Part shown: positions 24,727 to 33,233 of the stretch, in pieces
How the letters are laid out: the number at the start of each line of letters is the position of its first letter
How positions within the stretch are numbered: position 1 is the stretch's first letter
Source: JAVJUS01 sp040220455
GTDB lineage: Bacteria; Pseudomonadota; Alphaproteobacteria; DSM-16000; Inquilinaceae
Direction: 5' to 3'
Assembly: GCA_040220455.1 (NCBI GenBank)
Contig: JAVJUS010000033.1
Coordinates: forward strand, 1-64,000
DNA length: 64,000 bases
Program-made: the position numbers and the translations under genes
Notes under the pieces: generated by a model
Databases searched by the model: none
The model's input: only the letters and a program-made list of their open reading frames with translations
Told to the model about the DNA's origin: nothing

Positions 24727-26325
24727 ATGAACGAGCTGTTCCGAAACGGCATGGCAGCCGCGGTGGCCTTCGGGCTGGCCCTGACCGGCGGCATCGCGAG
24801 CGCCCAGGAACCCCGGCATGGCGGTACCCTGGCCTACGGGATCGAGAGCGAGATTCCGTGGATGGATCCCCATGTCGTCTTCGGCGGCAGCAACAAGCGG
24901 GTCGTCATGATGGCCTTCGAGGGGCTGGTCGGGCGCGATCGAAGCGATCCGGATCGCACGCCGCCCCTCGTCGGCGTTCTCGCGGAAAGCTGGGAGGTCC
25001 TGGAGGACGGGCGCGTCTACCGCTTCCACTTGCGTGACGGCGTACTGTTCCATGACGGAACGCCCTTCGACGCAGAGGCGGTCCGCTTCAACTTCCGCCG
25101 GATCATCGACCCGGAGTTCGAATACTACTATGCGCGGACCGAGCCGCTGAAGGCCGGCCCGCTGCGCCGTCTCACCGACGTGCGCGTGATCGACGAGCAC
25201 ACGGTCGAGCTGGTTCTCGACCAACCCTGGGGGCCGTTCCTCGACCAGCTCAGCACCACGCTCTCCTCCGGCCTGCCGCTGATGCTGAGCCCGGCGGCCG
25301 TGCGCGAGCACGGCAACGAAGGCGTGAACCTGCACCCGGTGGGCACGGGGCCGTTCGAAATCACCCGCTACGGTCCTGGCATTTCGACGGTGCTGGAGCG
25401 CAACGAGACCTACTGGCAGGCACCCTACCCCTATCTCGACCAGGTCGCGTTCGTCGTCCTGCCGGAGGCCGCGACCCGCCTCGCCGCCCTCGAGGCCGGC
25501 TCGGTCGACATGATCACGGCCATCCCGGCGGACCGGATCGCCTCGCTCGAGGACGCGGGGTTCCAGATCGTCATGCCCGACGCGATGAACCTGGTCTGGT
25601 TCATCAGCCTGAACGTCGCCGAGCCGCCGCTAGACGATCCGCGTGTCCGGCGCGCCATCAACTACGCGATCGACAGGGACGGCATCGCCAACGATCTTCT
25701 CGGCGGCACCGTCGCCAAGATCGGGTCGATGATCCCGGGCACCTCGCCTCTCGCCGACAGCGACCTGACCGCGCGATACACCTACGATCCCGATCGCGCA
25801 CGCGAACTCATGGCCGAGGCCGGGCATGTCGACGGCTTCACGACCACCGCCCAGCTGCCGACCGGCGGCTCCTACATGCTCGATCCCGTGGCCATCATGC
25901 AGTGGGTGCAGCGCGATCTCGCCGAGATCGGGATCACCATCTCGCTCGAGACGTACGACTGGGTGACTTACCTCGAATACTGGATCAACGGCCTCGCCGA
26001 GGGTGTCGGCATGAACGTCATGGCCTGGGGGACCGACTATTCGGAGTGGTGGCTGAACGACATCGTCCTGTCCGACGGCTTCGGGAACACCGGGCATGTC
26101 GAGGACGAGGCGGTCGATTCCCTGTTCGCCGAGTACGAGGCCGCCGTCGATCCGGATGCCGCCCTCGAGGTCGCCCACGATATCCTGGAGCGCGTCACCG
26201 AACAGGCCTATTTCGTGCCCATCGCGTCGGACCGGGCGGCGATCGCGGCCGCGCCCGAGGTGCGGGGCCTGGAGCCCATCCCCGACTGGATGCAGGACTT
26301 CAAGTACTACTGGATCGCGGAGTAG
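24727..26325 (+). CDS. Peptide/nickel-type ABC importer binding protein (family 5)
   Basis: A 532-residue secreted binding protein of SBP_bac_5 (DppA/OppA-like). The signal peptide spans about residues 1-27 (FGLALTGGIASAQE). The mature start RHGGTLAYGIESEIPWMDPH is typical, as are YRFHLRDGVLFHDGTPFDAEAVRFNFRRI and VRRAINYAIDRDGIANDLLGG. A taaggagg ribosome site precedes the ATG at 24727. It is followed by two permease genes, while the matching ATPases lie 8 kb away at 36446-38244. Possible ligands include hydantoins, N-acyl amino acids or short peptides. Confidence 0.9.
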   Translation: MNELFRNGMAAAVAFGLALTGGIASAQEPRHGGTLAYGIESEIPWMDPHVVFGGSNKRVVMMAFEGLVGRDRSDPDRTPPLVGVLAESWEVLEDGRVYRFHLRDGVLFHDGTPFDAEAVRFNFRRIIDPEFEYYYARTEPLKAGPLRRLTDVRVIDEHTVELVLDQPWGPFLDQLSTTLSSGLPLMLSPAAVREHGNEGVNLHPVGTGPFEITRYGPGISTVLERNETYWQAPYPYLDQVAFVVLPEAATRLAALEAGSVDMITAIPADRIASLEDAGFQIVMPDAMNLVWFISLNVAEPPLDDPRVRRAINYAIDRDGIANDLLGGTVAKIGSMIPGTSPLADSDLTARYTYDPDRARELMAEAGHVDGFTTTAQLPTGGSYMLDPVAIMQWVQRDLAEIGITISLETYDWVTYLEYWINGLAEGVGMNVMAWGTDYSEWWLNDIVLSDGFGNTGHVEDEAVDSLFAEYEAAVDPDAALEVAHDILERVTEQAYFVPIASDRAAIAAAPEVRGLEPIPDWMQDFKYYWIAE

Positions 26326-26349
26326 GCTTTCCGCGGGTCAGCGCCGCGC

Positions 26350-26381
26350 CGCCCGGCCGCCTGAGAGAGGGCGGCCGGGCG
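26350..26381 (+). terminator. GC-rich stem-loop between binding protein and permease genes
   Basis: cgcccggccgcc (26350-26361) pairs perfectly with ggcggccgggcg (26370-26381) around an eight-base loop. It is 25 bases after the binding-protein stop and 37 before the permease start, with no T-run, so partial termination or protection of the upstream mRNA is likely. Confidence 0.6.
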
Positions 26382-26417
26382 CCGGCCGCCCGAGCGAAAG
26401 ACGGCAGGGCGGCTTCC

Positions 26418-27365
26418 ATGCTCCAGATCACCGGCCGGCGCCTGTTGTCCGTCGTCCCGATCCTTCTCGGGGTCTCGCTCGTCGCGTTCCTCTTGATGCG
26501 GCTCGTGCCGGGCGACTTCACGCTCGTCCTCCTCGGACCGTTCGCCACCGAGGAGCGCATCGCCGAGCTTCGCGCCTTCTACGGCCTCGACCGCCCGCTC
26601 CATATCCAATACCTGCGCTGGCTGTCGGCCACGGTCCAGGGCGATTTCGGCCAGTCCGTCGGCTATCGCGTGCCGGTCGCCGACATCCTCTGGGACCGTG
26701 TGGTGAATTCCCTCGTCCTGACCACGGGGGCCGCCCTGCTCGCGATCGGGTTCGGCGCCGGCGGCGGGCTCCTGGCGGCGCTGCGCCGGCACGGCGTCTT
26801 CGATCGCACCGCGACGCTGGTGGCGCTAGTGCTGGCGAGCGCGCCGACCTTCTGGTTCGGGCTTCTACTGCTCTACGTCTTCGCCCTCGAGCTGGGCTGG
26901 TTTCCCGCCATCGGCATGTACACGATCGGGCGCGAGGGCGACATCCTCGACCTCCTGTGGCATCTGCCGCTGCCCGCCGTCTCGGCCAGCCTGATCTCCC
27001 TGGCGGTCATCTTCCGCCTCACCCGCTCGGCCCTGCTCGACGTACTGAGCCGCGACTACATCCGCGCGGCCCGGGCACGCGGTCTGTCGGAACACCGGAT
27101 CATATACAAGCACGCCCTGCGCAGCGTCGTGCCGCCCGTCGTCAACATCAGCGGCCTTCAGATCGGTTTCATCTTCGGCTCCGCGCTGTTCGCCGAGGTG
27201 ATCTTCCAATGGCCCGGGATCGGCCTGCTCATGTACAACGCCGTGCTCTCGCGGGACGTCCCGGTCATCCAGGCGGTCCTCCTGGTGATCGCACTGGTCT
27301 TCGTCCTGGTCAATCTCGTGACCGATCTGGTCATCGCGGCGCTGACGCCGCAGGCGCGTAGCTGA
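26418..27365 (+). CDS. Peptide-type ABC importer permease 1 (DppB/OppB class)
   Basis: A 315-residue inner-membrane protein starting MLQITGRRLLSVVPILLGVSL, the standard DppB N-terminus with its first membrane helix followed by RLVPGDF. The EAA loop reads DYIRAARARGLSEHRIIYKHALR and the GSALFAEVIFQWPGIGLLMYNAV stretch near the C-terminus is conserved. It is separated from the binding-protein gene by a hairpin and is followed 14 bases later by the second permease. Confidence 0.92.
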   Translation: MLQITGRRLLSVVPILLGVSLVAFLLMRLVPGDFTLVLLGPFATEERIAELRAFYGLDRPLHIQYLRWLSATVQGDFGQSVGYRVPVADILWDRVVNSLVLTTGAALLAIGFGAGGGLLAALRRHGVFDRTATLVALVLASAPTFWFGLLLLYVFALELGWFPAIGMYTIGREGDILDLLWHLPLPAVSASLISLAVIFRLTRSALLDVLSRDYIRAARARGLSEHRIIYKHALRSVVPPVVNISGLQIGFIFGSALFAEVIFQWPGIGLLMYNAVLSRDVPVIQAVLLVIALVFVLVNLVTDLVIAALTPQARS

Positions 27366-27379
27366 GGGACCGCCCGGCC

Positions 27380-28285
27380 GTGTCGATCGCACAGGACACC
27401 GGGGCCCGAGCCGATGCCGCAGCGCCGTCGCGGCGATCGGAGCTTCGTCTTGCCCTGGCGGCGATGGCGAAGGACCGGCTCGCGCTCACCGGCATCGTCG
27501 TCCTGATCGCAACGATCCTGATGGCCGTTCTCGCGCCATGGATCAGTCCCTACGATCCCGATGCCGCCCATCGCGAGATCGGCCGGCTCGCGCCGCCTCT
27601 GACGGCCGGTCACCTGCTCGGAACCGACGGGCAGGCACGCGACGTGCTCTCGCGCATCATCTGGGGAAGCCGCGTCGCGGTCCCCACGGCCATGGTGCCG
27701 ATCCTCGTGAGCTCCGTCCTGGGCTTGGCGGTGGGCATCGTCGCCGGCTATTTCCGTGGCGTCGTCGGCAGCGTGGTGATGCGCACGCTCGATGTCGTCT
27801 TCGCTTTCCCGGGCGTGCTCCTGGCCGTCGCCATCGCGGCGATTCTGGGGCCGGGCATGGCCAACGCGATGGTGGCGATGAGCATCGTCCTCCTGCCCTT
27901 CGTCGGGCGGATCGTCTATGTCGAGACGGTCGAGGTCAGCCGGCAGGACTTCATAGAGGCCTCGCTCGTCGGAGGAATGGGGACGCCCGCGGTCCTCGTG
28001 CGCGACGTGCTGCCCAACGTCCTGAGCCCGGTGATCGTCTTCGGGACGACGTCGCTCGGCGCGATGATCGTCTTGGGGGCGGGCCTGAGCTTCCTCGGCG
28101 TCGGCGTCCAGCCCCCGACGGCCGACTGGGGAATCATGGCGTCGGACGGCCGGACGGTCCTGGCCAGCGCGCCCTGGATTTCCATGGTGCCCGGCATCGT
28201 CATCGTGGTCGTCGCCGTCGCCTGCAATTTCGCGGGTGACGGCGTCCGCGACGCGCTGGACCCGCGCCAGCGGACCCGGCGCTGA
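27380..28285 (+). CDS. Peptide-type ABC importer permease 2 (DppC/OppC class)
   Basis: A 301-residue membrane permease with the DppC plan: a cytoplasmic N-terminus, first helix GIVVLIATILMAVLAPWISPYDP, HLLGTDGQARDVLSRIIWGSR, and the EAA-like loop DFIEASLVGGMGTPAVLVRDVLPN. It starts with GTG at 27380. It ends the first half of the importer operon and converges on the LysR gene 40 bases later. No ATPase follows directly. Confidence 0.92.
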   Translation: MSIAQDTGARADAAAPSRRSELRLALAAMAKDRLALTGIVVLIATILMAVLAPWISPYDPDAAHREIGRLAPPLTAGHLLGTDGQARDVLSRIIWGSRVAVPTAMVPILVSSVLGLAVGIVAGYFRGVVGSVVMRTLDVVFAFPGVLLAVAIAAILGPGMANAMVAMSIVLLPFVGRIVYVETVEVSRQDFIEASLVGGMGTPAVLVRDVLPNVLSPVIVFGTTSLGAMIVLGAGLSFLGVGVQPPTADWGIMASDGRTVLASAPWISMVPGIVIVVVAVACNFAGDGVRDALDPRQRTRR

Positions 28286-28325
28286 TCGCTGCCGGGCACC
28301 GACACTTTGGGGCACGCCGCCTTCC

Positions 28326-29219
28326 TCAGGCATCCGACCGCCAGCGCCGAGCGACCTCCTGGGCCAGGGCCGCAATCATGCGAGGCGCCTTCTGGATCGC
28401 CTGATCGGGGTAGACGGCGACGAAGCGGTTGGGCGGCAGCGGGCGGTCGGTCTCGACGACGGCCAGATGCCCGGCGGCGATCTCGCGAGTCAGGGTGACC
28501 GGCGACAGGATGCAGAGACCCAGCCCGGCCGACGCCATCTTGATGATCGTCGCGAGGCTGCTGCAACTGCTGATGCGCCGGGGCACCAATCCGGCCTCGC
28601 GGAACCACTGGACGATGGTCAGGTGCTGGTGGGAGCCGATCGTATGGCTGATGATCGGCAGGTCGACGAGATCCTCCGCCGTCGCCCGGCCCGCCGGAAC
28701 GGCCAGGCCGGGGCTCGCCATCCAGCGGATGTCGACGTCCCACAGAGGCCGGCATTCCATTCCCGGAAGCGCCACCGGCCCGACCACCAGGGCGAGGTCG
28801 ACCCGGCGTTCCTGCAACTGGGCGAGCAGGTCGACGCTCAATCCGACCTCCAGCTCGATCGCCAGCCCGGGGAAGTCCTCGGCGATGCGGGCGACGAGAT
28901 CGGGCAGCCATGTCAGCGCTATGGTGTCGGCGACCCCGACGCGCACGAGCCCCGTCACCGCCCCCGACCGGCCGAGCCGCTCCTCGATGTCCTTGGCGAG
29001 CGTCAGCATCCGCTCGGCGCTGATCATGAGTTCGCGGCCGTGAGGCGTCAGCCGCGCGCTGCGCCCGCTGCGATCGAAAAGGACGACGCCCAGGGTCCGC
29101 TCCAACTCCCGCACCCGGTTCGAGATGCCCGGCTGGGTCGTGTTCAGCCTGTCGGCCGCGGCCTGGAAGCTGCCCAGCCGCCCGACCCAGAAGAACGTCT
29201 CAATTTGCTTCAGGTTCAT
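28326..29219 (-). CDS. LysR-family transcriptional regulator
   Basis: A 297-residue LysR protein. The winged helix-turn-helix is at residues 1-60 (MNLKQIETFFWVGRLGSFQAAADRLNTTQPGISNRVRELER, read across the motif), followed by the effector-binding domain (VRVGVADTIALTWLPDLVARI). The ATG at 29219 was chosen over an upstream in-frame start because it places the motif at the N-terminus. It is transcribed divergently from the hydantoinase operon, the classical layout for a LysR activator of the adjacent genes. Confidence 0.92.
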   Translation of the reverse strand: MNLKQIETFFWVGRLGSFQAAADRLNTTQPGISNRVRELERTLGVVLFDRSGRSARLTPHGRELMISAERMLTLAKDIEERLGRSGAVTGLVRVGVADTIALTWLPDLVARIAEDFPGLAIELEVGLSVDLLAQLQERRVDLALVVGPVALPGMECRPLWDVDIRWMASPGLAVPAGRATAEDLVDLPIISHTIGSHQHLTIVQWFREAGLVPRRISSCSSLATIIKMASAGLGLCILSPVTLTREIAAGHLAVVETDRPLPPNRFVAVYPDQAIQKAPRMIAALAQEVARRWRSDA

Positions 29220-29281
29220 GTCTTCCCGGGCTCCTTCGCTGGACGATTCATAGCGAATTGTTTTGGAGAAGAGCAAATTAA

Positions 29282-29297
29282 TATAATTGGCCGTGAT
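29282..29297 (+). promoter_or_regulatory. Promoter motif upstream of hydantoinase operon (second copy)
   Basis: tataattggccgtgat lies in the 131-base divergent region between LysR and hydantoinase A, 54 bases before the latter's start. It matches 24651-24666 at 15 of 16 bases in the same orientation. The upstream bases (gaattgttttggagaagagc) are AT-rich and could hold a LysR site. Confidence 0.5.
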
Positions 29298-29350
29298 CTA
29301 CAGGGCCGGCTAACGTGTCTTTCCCGCACCGGGGAGGGAGACGGACGCGA

Positions 29351-31477
29351 ATGCCAGGCTCGTTCGGCCAGGGAGCGAGGATCGCCGCCGATGTCGGCGG
29401 CACCTTCACCGACATCGCGTTCCTGACCCGGGATCGCTTGGTCGCCAGCCGGAAGGTTCCGTCGACACCCCCCGACTACGCGTCGGGCGTCGTCGGCGGG
29501 ATCGTCGGCCTGCTCGACGACCTGGGCGTCCCCGCGGGCTCGATCGGAACCGTTCTGCACGGCTGCACCGTCGCAACGAACGCGATCCTCGAGGGGCGCG
29601 GCGCCCGCACGGCGCTCCTGACCACGCGGGGCTTCCGGGACGTGCTGGAACTCCGGCGGATCCGCGTGCCGAAGCTCTACGATCCACTGTGGACCAAGCC
29701 GCCGCCCCTCGTGCCGCGCAACCTCCGGCTCGAGGTCGACGAGCGCCTGGCGGCGGACGGCTCGGTCGTGCGGCCCCTCGACGAGGCGGATGTCCATGCC
29801 GCGATCGATCGCATCCGGGCGGCGAATGTGGAGGCGGTCGCCGTGTGCTACCTGCACTCGCACGTCGACGACCGGCACGAGCGCCGCACGGGTGAAATCC
29901 TGTCGGCGGCGCTGCCCGATCGTTTCATCACCCTCTCCTGCGACGTCCTGCCGGAAATCCGGGAGTACGAGCGCACGAGCACGACGGTCATCAACGCCTA
30001 TGTCGGGCCGGTGGTCAGCGCCTATGTGCGCTCGCTGGCGCAAAAGTTGAGGACGGCCGGGATCGACGGACGGCTCCTGGTGATGCAGTCGAGCGGCGGA
30101 ATGATCGACGCCGACACGGTCGTGCGGGAACCCGTCAGCATCGTGGAATGCGGTCCCGCCGCGGGGGTCATCGGCGCGCTGTGCTTCTCGCGCGGCCGCG
30201 GCGTCGACAACATCGTCACGCTGGACATGGGCGGCACGACCGCCAAGGCGTCGCTGATCGAGGACGGCAGACTGCTGCGCACCGACGAGTACGAGGTTGG
30301 CGGTTCGGTCTCGGTGAGCAACCAGCTGGTCAAGGGCGGCGGCTACGCGCTGAAGAAGCCCCTCATCGACATCTCCGAGGTCGGCGCGGGCGGCGGCAGC
30401 ATCATCTGGCTGGACAAGGCGGGACAGATGAAGGTCGGTCCGATCAGCGCCGGCGCCGTTCCCGGCCCGGTCGCCTACGATCGCGGCGGCGAGGACCCGA
30501 CTCTGACGGATGCCAACATCGTCCTGGGCTACCTGAACCCGGACGCGCTCGCCGGAGGCACGGTGCCGCTGGCCGCGGACAAGGCCCGCGCGGCGATCGA
30601 CGAGCGGATCGCCCGGCCGCTCGGCATCGATGTCGAGATCGCGGCCTACGGCGCGCATGTCATCGCCAACGCGAGCATGATCCGGGCGGTCAAGAGCGTC
30701 ACCACCCATCGCGGGCGCGACCCGCGCGCGTTCACCCTCCTCGCCTTCGGCGGCAATGGCGGCATCAATGGCGTCGAGCTGGCGCGCGCCATGCAGATCG
30801 GGCGGGTCGTGGTTCCGGGATCGGCCGGCATCTTCAGCGCGGTGGGCCTGCTCTTCTCCGGTATCGCGGTGAGCCATGCGACCGCCTTCATGCATCCCCT
30901 CCACGCGATCGAGCCCGAGGCGATGGCGGCCGGTTTCGACCGGATCGAGCGCTTGGTCGCCGGGCGTCTGGACCGGCCTCTCGAGGCGCTGTCGGTGATC
31001 CGCCAGGTCGATCTGCGCTACAGCGGGCAGGCTTTCGAACTGACCGTCGGCGTGCCTGGCGGCGCGCTGTCCCGGGCGGTCGTCGACGGCCTCGCCGAAG
31101 CCTTCGAGGTCGAGCACGAGCGGACCTACGGCCACCGCTTCCCGGGCACCAAGTCCGTCGACTCGGTGAGCCTTCGCGTGACGGCGACCCTGACCGGCGA
31201 CGAGACCGGCGATCTCGCCCCGCCGATGGAAGCCGGCGGCCCTGCGCCATCCGAGGCCCGGCGCGAGGCCTATTTCGGAAGCGACACCGGCCGCGTGTCG
31301 ACGCCCGTGCTCACTCGTGCCGGCCTGTCCGACTCCCCGCGAGAAGGCCCCCTGATAATCGAGGACTACGACGGAACGGTCCTCGTTCCGCCGCGTGCCC
31401 GGGCCCGGCTCGACCGGTTCGCCAATATCGAGATCGAGCTGGACATCGACGGGAACGGACGACGTGGCCATGCGTGA
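29351..31477 (+). CDS. hyuA: Hydantoinase/oxoprolinase family, subunit A
   Basis: A 708-residue subunit of the ATP-dependent hydantoinase/5-oxoprolinase/acetone-carboxylase superfamily. The N-terminal ATP-binding region AADVGGTFTDIAF, the HGCTVATNAILEGRGARTALLTTRGF segment and VTLDMGGTTAKASLIEDG are characteristic. The family hydrolyses cyclic amides such as N-methylhydantoin or oxoproline, or carboxylates ketones, using ATP. The ATG at 29351 follows ggggaggga. It overlaps subunit B by eight bases. The downstream D-aminoacylase and amidase favour a hydantoin or cyclic amide pathway over ketone carboxylation. Confidence 0.9.
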   Translation: MPGSFGQGARIAADVGGTFTDIAFLTRDRLVASRKVPSTPPDYASGVVGGIVGLLDDLGVPAGSIGTVLHGCTVATNAILEGRGARTALLTTRGFRDVLELRRIRVPKLYDPLWTKPPPLVPRNLRLEVDERLAADGSVVRPLDEADVHAAIDRIRAANVEAVAVCYLHSHVDDRHERRTGEILSAALPDRFITLSCDVLPEIREYERTSTTVINAYVGPVVSAYVRSLAQKLRTAGIDGRLLVMQSSGGMIDADTVVREPVSIVECGPAAGVIGALCFSRGRGVDNIVTLDMGGTTAKASLIEDGRLLRTDEYEVGGSVSVSNQLVKGGGYALKKPLIDISEVGAGGGSIIWLDKAGQMKVGPISAGAVPGPVAYDRGGEDPTLTDANIVLGYLNPDALAGGTVPLAADKARAAIDERIARPLGIDVEIAAYGAHVIANASMIRAVKSVTTHRGRDPRAFTLLAFGGNGGINGVELARAMQIGRVVVPGSAGIFSAVGLLFSGIAVSHATAFMHPLHAIEPEAMAAGFDRIERLVAGRLDRPLEALSVIRQVDLRYSGQAFELTVGVPGGALSRAVVDGLAEAFEVEHERTYGHRFPGTKSVDSVSLRVTATLTGDETGDLAPPMEAGGPAPSEARREAYFGSDTGRVSTPVLTRAGLSDSPREGPLIIEDYDGTVLVPPRARARLDRFANIEIELDIDGNGRRGHA

Positions 31478-33233
31478 GGGAATCGATCCGATCCGACTCG
31501 AAGTGCTGCGCAACGCCTTCGACACCATCGCCGACGAGATGGCGCTGATCCTCATGCGCACCGCCTATTCGGCCATCGTTCGCGACGCCATGGACTTCTC
31601 GACCGCGATCTGCGACGCACAGGGCCGAACGCTCGCCCAGGGCCTGACCACGCCCCTGCACCTGGGCAGCTTCTACGACGCGCTTTCCCACCTGATCCGG
31701 CAATACGGTCACGAAACCGCGCCCGGCGACATCTTCATCGCCAACGACCCCTACACGGCCTCGAGCCAGCATCTCCCCGACATCTACATCATCCACCCGG
31801 TCTTCGCCGGCGACGCCCTGTGCGGCTGGTCGACCACCCTCGCCCACCACGCCGACGTCGGCGGCATCATCCCCGGGAGCAACGCCCTGGGCGCCAAGGA
31901 GATCTACCAGGAGGGGCTGCGCCTGCCCTTCCTCAAGCTCTACGAGGCGGGACGGCTCAACCACGCCATCTGGAAGATCATCGAAACCAACGTCAGGGTC
32001 CCCGACCTCGTCCTGGGCGACCTGGAGGCCCAAATCGTCGGTGCGCGCACAGGGGCGGACAAGCTGCTCGACCTCGTCGGAACAATGGGGCTGTCCGACT
32101 ACGAGCACTATGTCGATGTCCTGCACGACTACGCCGAGACCCTGGCGCGCCGGGAGATCGCGGACATTCCCGACGGCCTCTACCGTTTCGAGGACGAGAT
32201 CGACGGGCTCGGCGAGGCGCCGGACCCGATACGGCTCCGCGTCGCGGTCACTGTCGTCGGCGACACCGTATCGATCGACTGGTCGGGCACGTCGGCGCAG
32301 GTCGAGGGTGGGATCAACGCGCCGATCCCCTTCACGCGGGCCGCCGCCTACACGGCGATCCGCTCCGTCATGGCGTCGGACGTGCCCAACTGCCACGGCT
32401 ACACCCGGCCGATCGAGGTCGTGGCGCCTGCCGGCACGGTCGTGAATCCGGTGGAGCCGGCGGCCTGCGGGGCTCGAGGGATCACCGGCTTCCGCATGAT
32501 CGACTGCCTGTTCGGAGCGCTCGCCCAGGCCTGCCCGGACCGGGTCGCGGCCGACGGCAACGGCGGATCCTCCCTGCCGACCTTCGCCGGCCGGCGCGAC
32601 GGGCGGGCGAGCGTGTTCAGCGAGACCCTCATGGGCAACTGGGGCGGCACCGCCGCCCATGACGGCCAGGACGGAGTGGCGCACATGGGCGCCAACCAGT
32701 CGAACGTGCCGGTCGAGCTGATCGAGCTCGACTACCCAATCCGCATCGAGCAATACGCGCTCGTCCCCGACACGGGAGGGCCGGGGCGCCATCGCGGCGG
32801 CCTCGCCATCGTTCGCGACTACCGCATGCTGGCCGACGACATGCTGGTGTCGATCCGGTCCGACAAGCGCGCCTTTCCCCCGCACGGTCTGTTCGGCGGC
32901 GCGGCGGGCGAGCCATCGGCGAGCCTGATCAATCCCGGAACGCCGGGGGAGCGCGCCGTTCCGGTTCTCGTGATCGACCCGATCACCCTGCGCCGCGGCG
33001 ACCTGTTCAGGCACCAACTCGCCGGCGCCGGCGGCCATGGATCCGCCCTCGACCGCGATCCGGAGGCCGTCCTGCAGGACCTCGTGCTCGGAAGGGTGAG
33101 CGTCCGGCATGCCGAGGAGGCCTACGGGGTCGTCCTGGAATGCCTCTCCCCGATGCGGATCGACGCCGCGGCCACCCGGGACCGCCGCGCGACCATGCGC
33201 GAGGCCGAAGCCGCGAGCGGGCCCCTCGCGTGA
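31470..33233 (+). CDS. hyuB: Hydantoinase/oxoprolinase family, subunit B
   Basis: A 587-residue subunit B. It opens with IRLEVLRNAFDTIADEMALILMRTAYS and carries DFSTAICDAQGRTLAQGLTTPLHLG, NDPYTASSQHLPDI and DWSGTSAQVEGGINAPIPF, all standard HyuB signatures, with candidate metal ligands D and H in these motifs. The ATG at 31470 lies inside the end of subunit A and the stop overlaps the next ATG (TGATG at 33231-33235), indicating tight translational coupling through A, B and the deacylase. Confidence 0.9.
   Translation: MREGIDPIRLEVLRNAFDTIADEMALILMRTAYSAIVRDAMDFSTAICDAQGRTLAQGLTTPLHLGSFYDALSHLIRQYGHETAPGDIFIANDPYTASSQHLPDIYIIHPVFAGDALCGWSTTLAHHADVGGIIPGSNALGAKEIYQEGLRLPFLKLYEAGRLNHAIWKIIETNVRVPDLVLGDLEAQIVGARTGADKLLDLVGTMGLSDYEHYVDVLHDYAETLARREIADIPDGLYRFEDEIDGLGEAPDPIRLRVAVTVVGDTVSIDWSGTSAQVEGGINAPIPFTRAAAYTAIRSVMASDVPNCHGYTRPIEVVAPAGTVVNPVEPAACGARGITGFRMIDCLFGALAQACPDRVAADGNGGSSLPTFAGRRDGRASVFSETLMGNWGGTAAHDGQDGVAHMGANQSNVPVELIELDYPIRIEQYALVPDTGGPGRHRGGLAIVRDYRMLADDMLVSIRSDKRAFPPHGLFGGAAGEPSASLINPGTPGERAVPVLVIDPITLRRGDLFRHQLAGAGGHGSALDRDPEAVLQDLVLGRVSVRHAEEAYGVVLECLSPMRIDAAATRDRRATMREAEAASGPLA

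Noticed and set aside
29216..31561. 781-residue open frame antisense to hydantoinase A
   Set aside because: It is a GC-driven shadow of the hyuA coding strand, with no domain motif or ribosome site.
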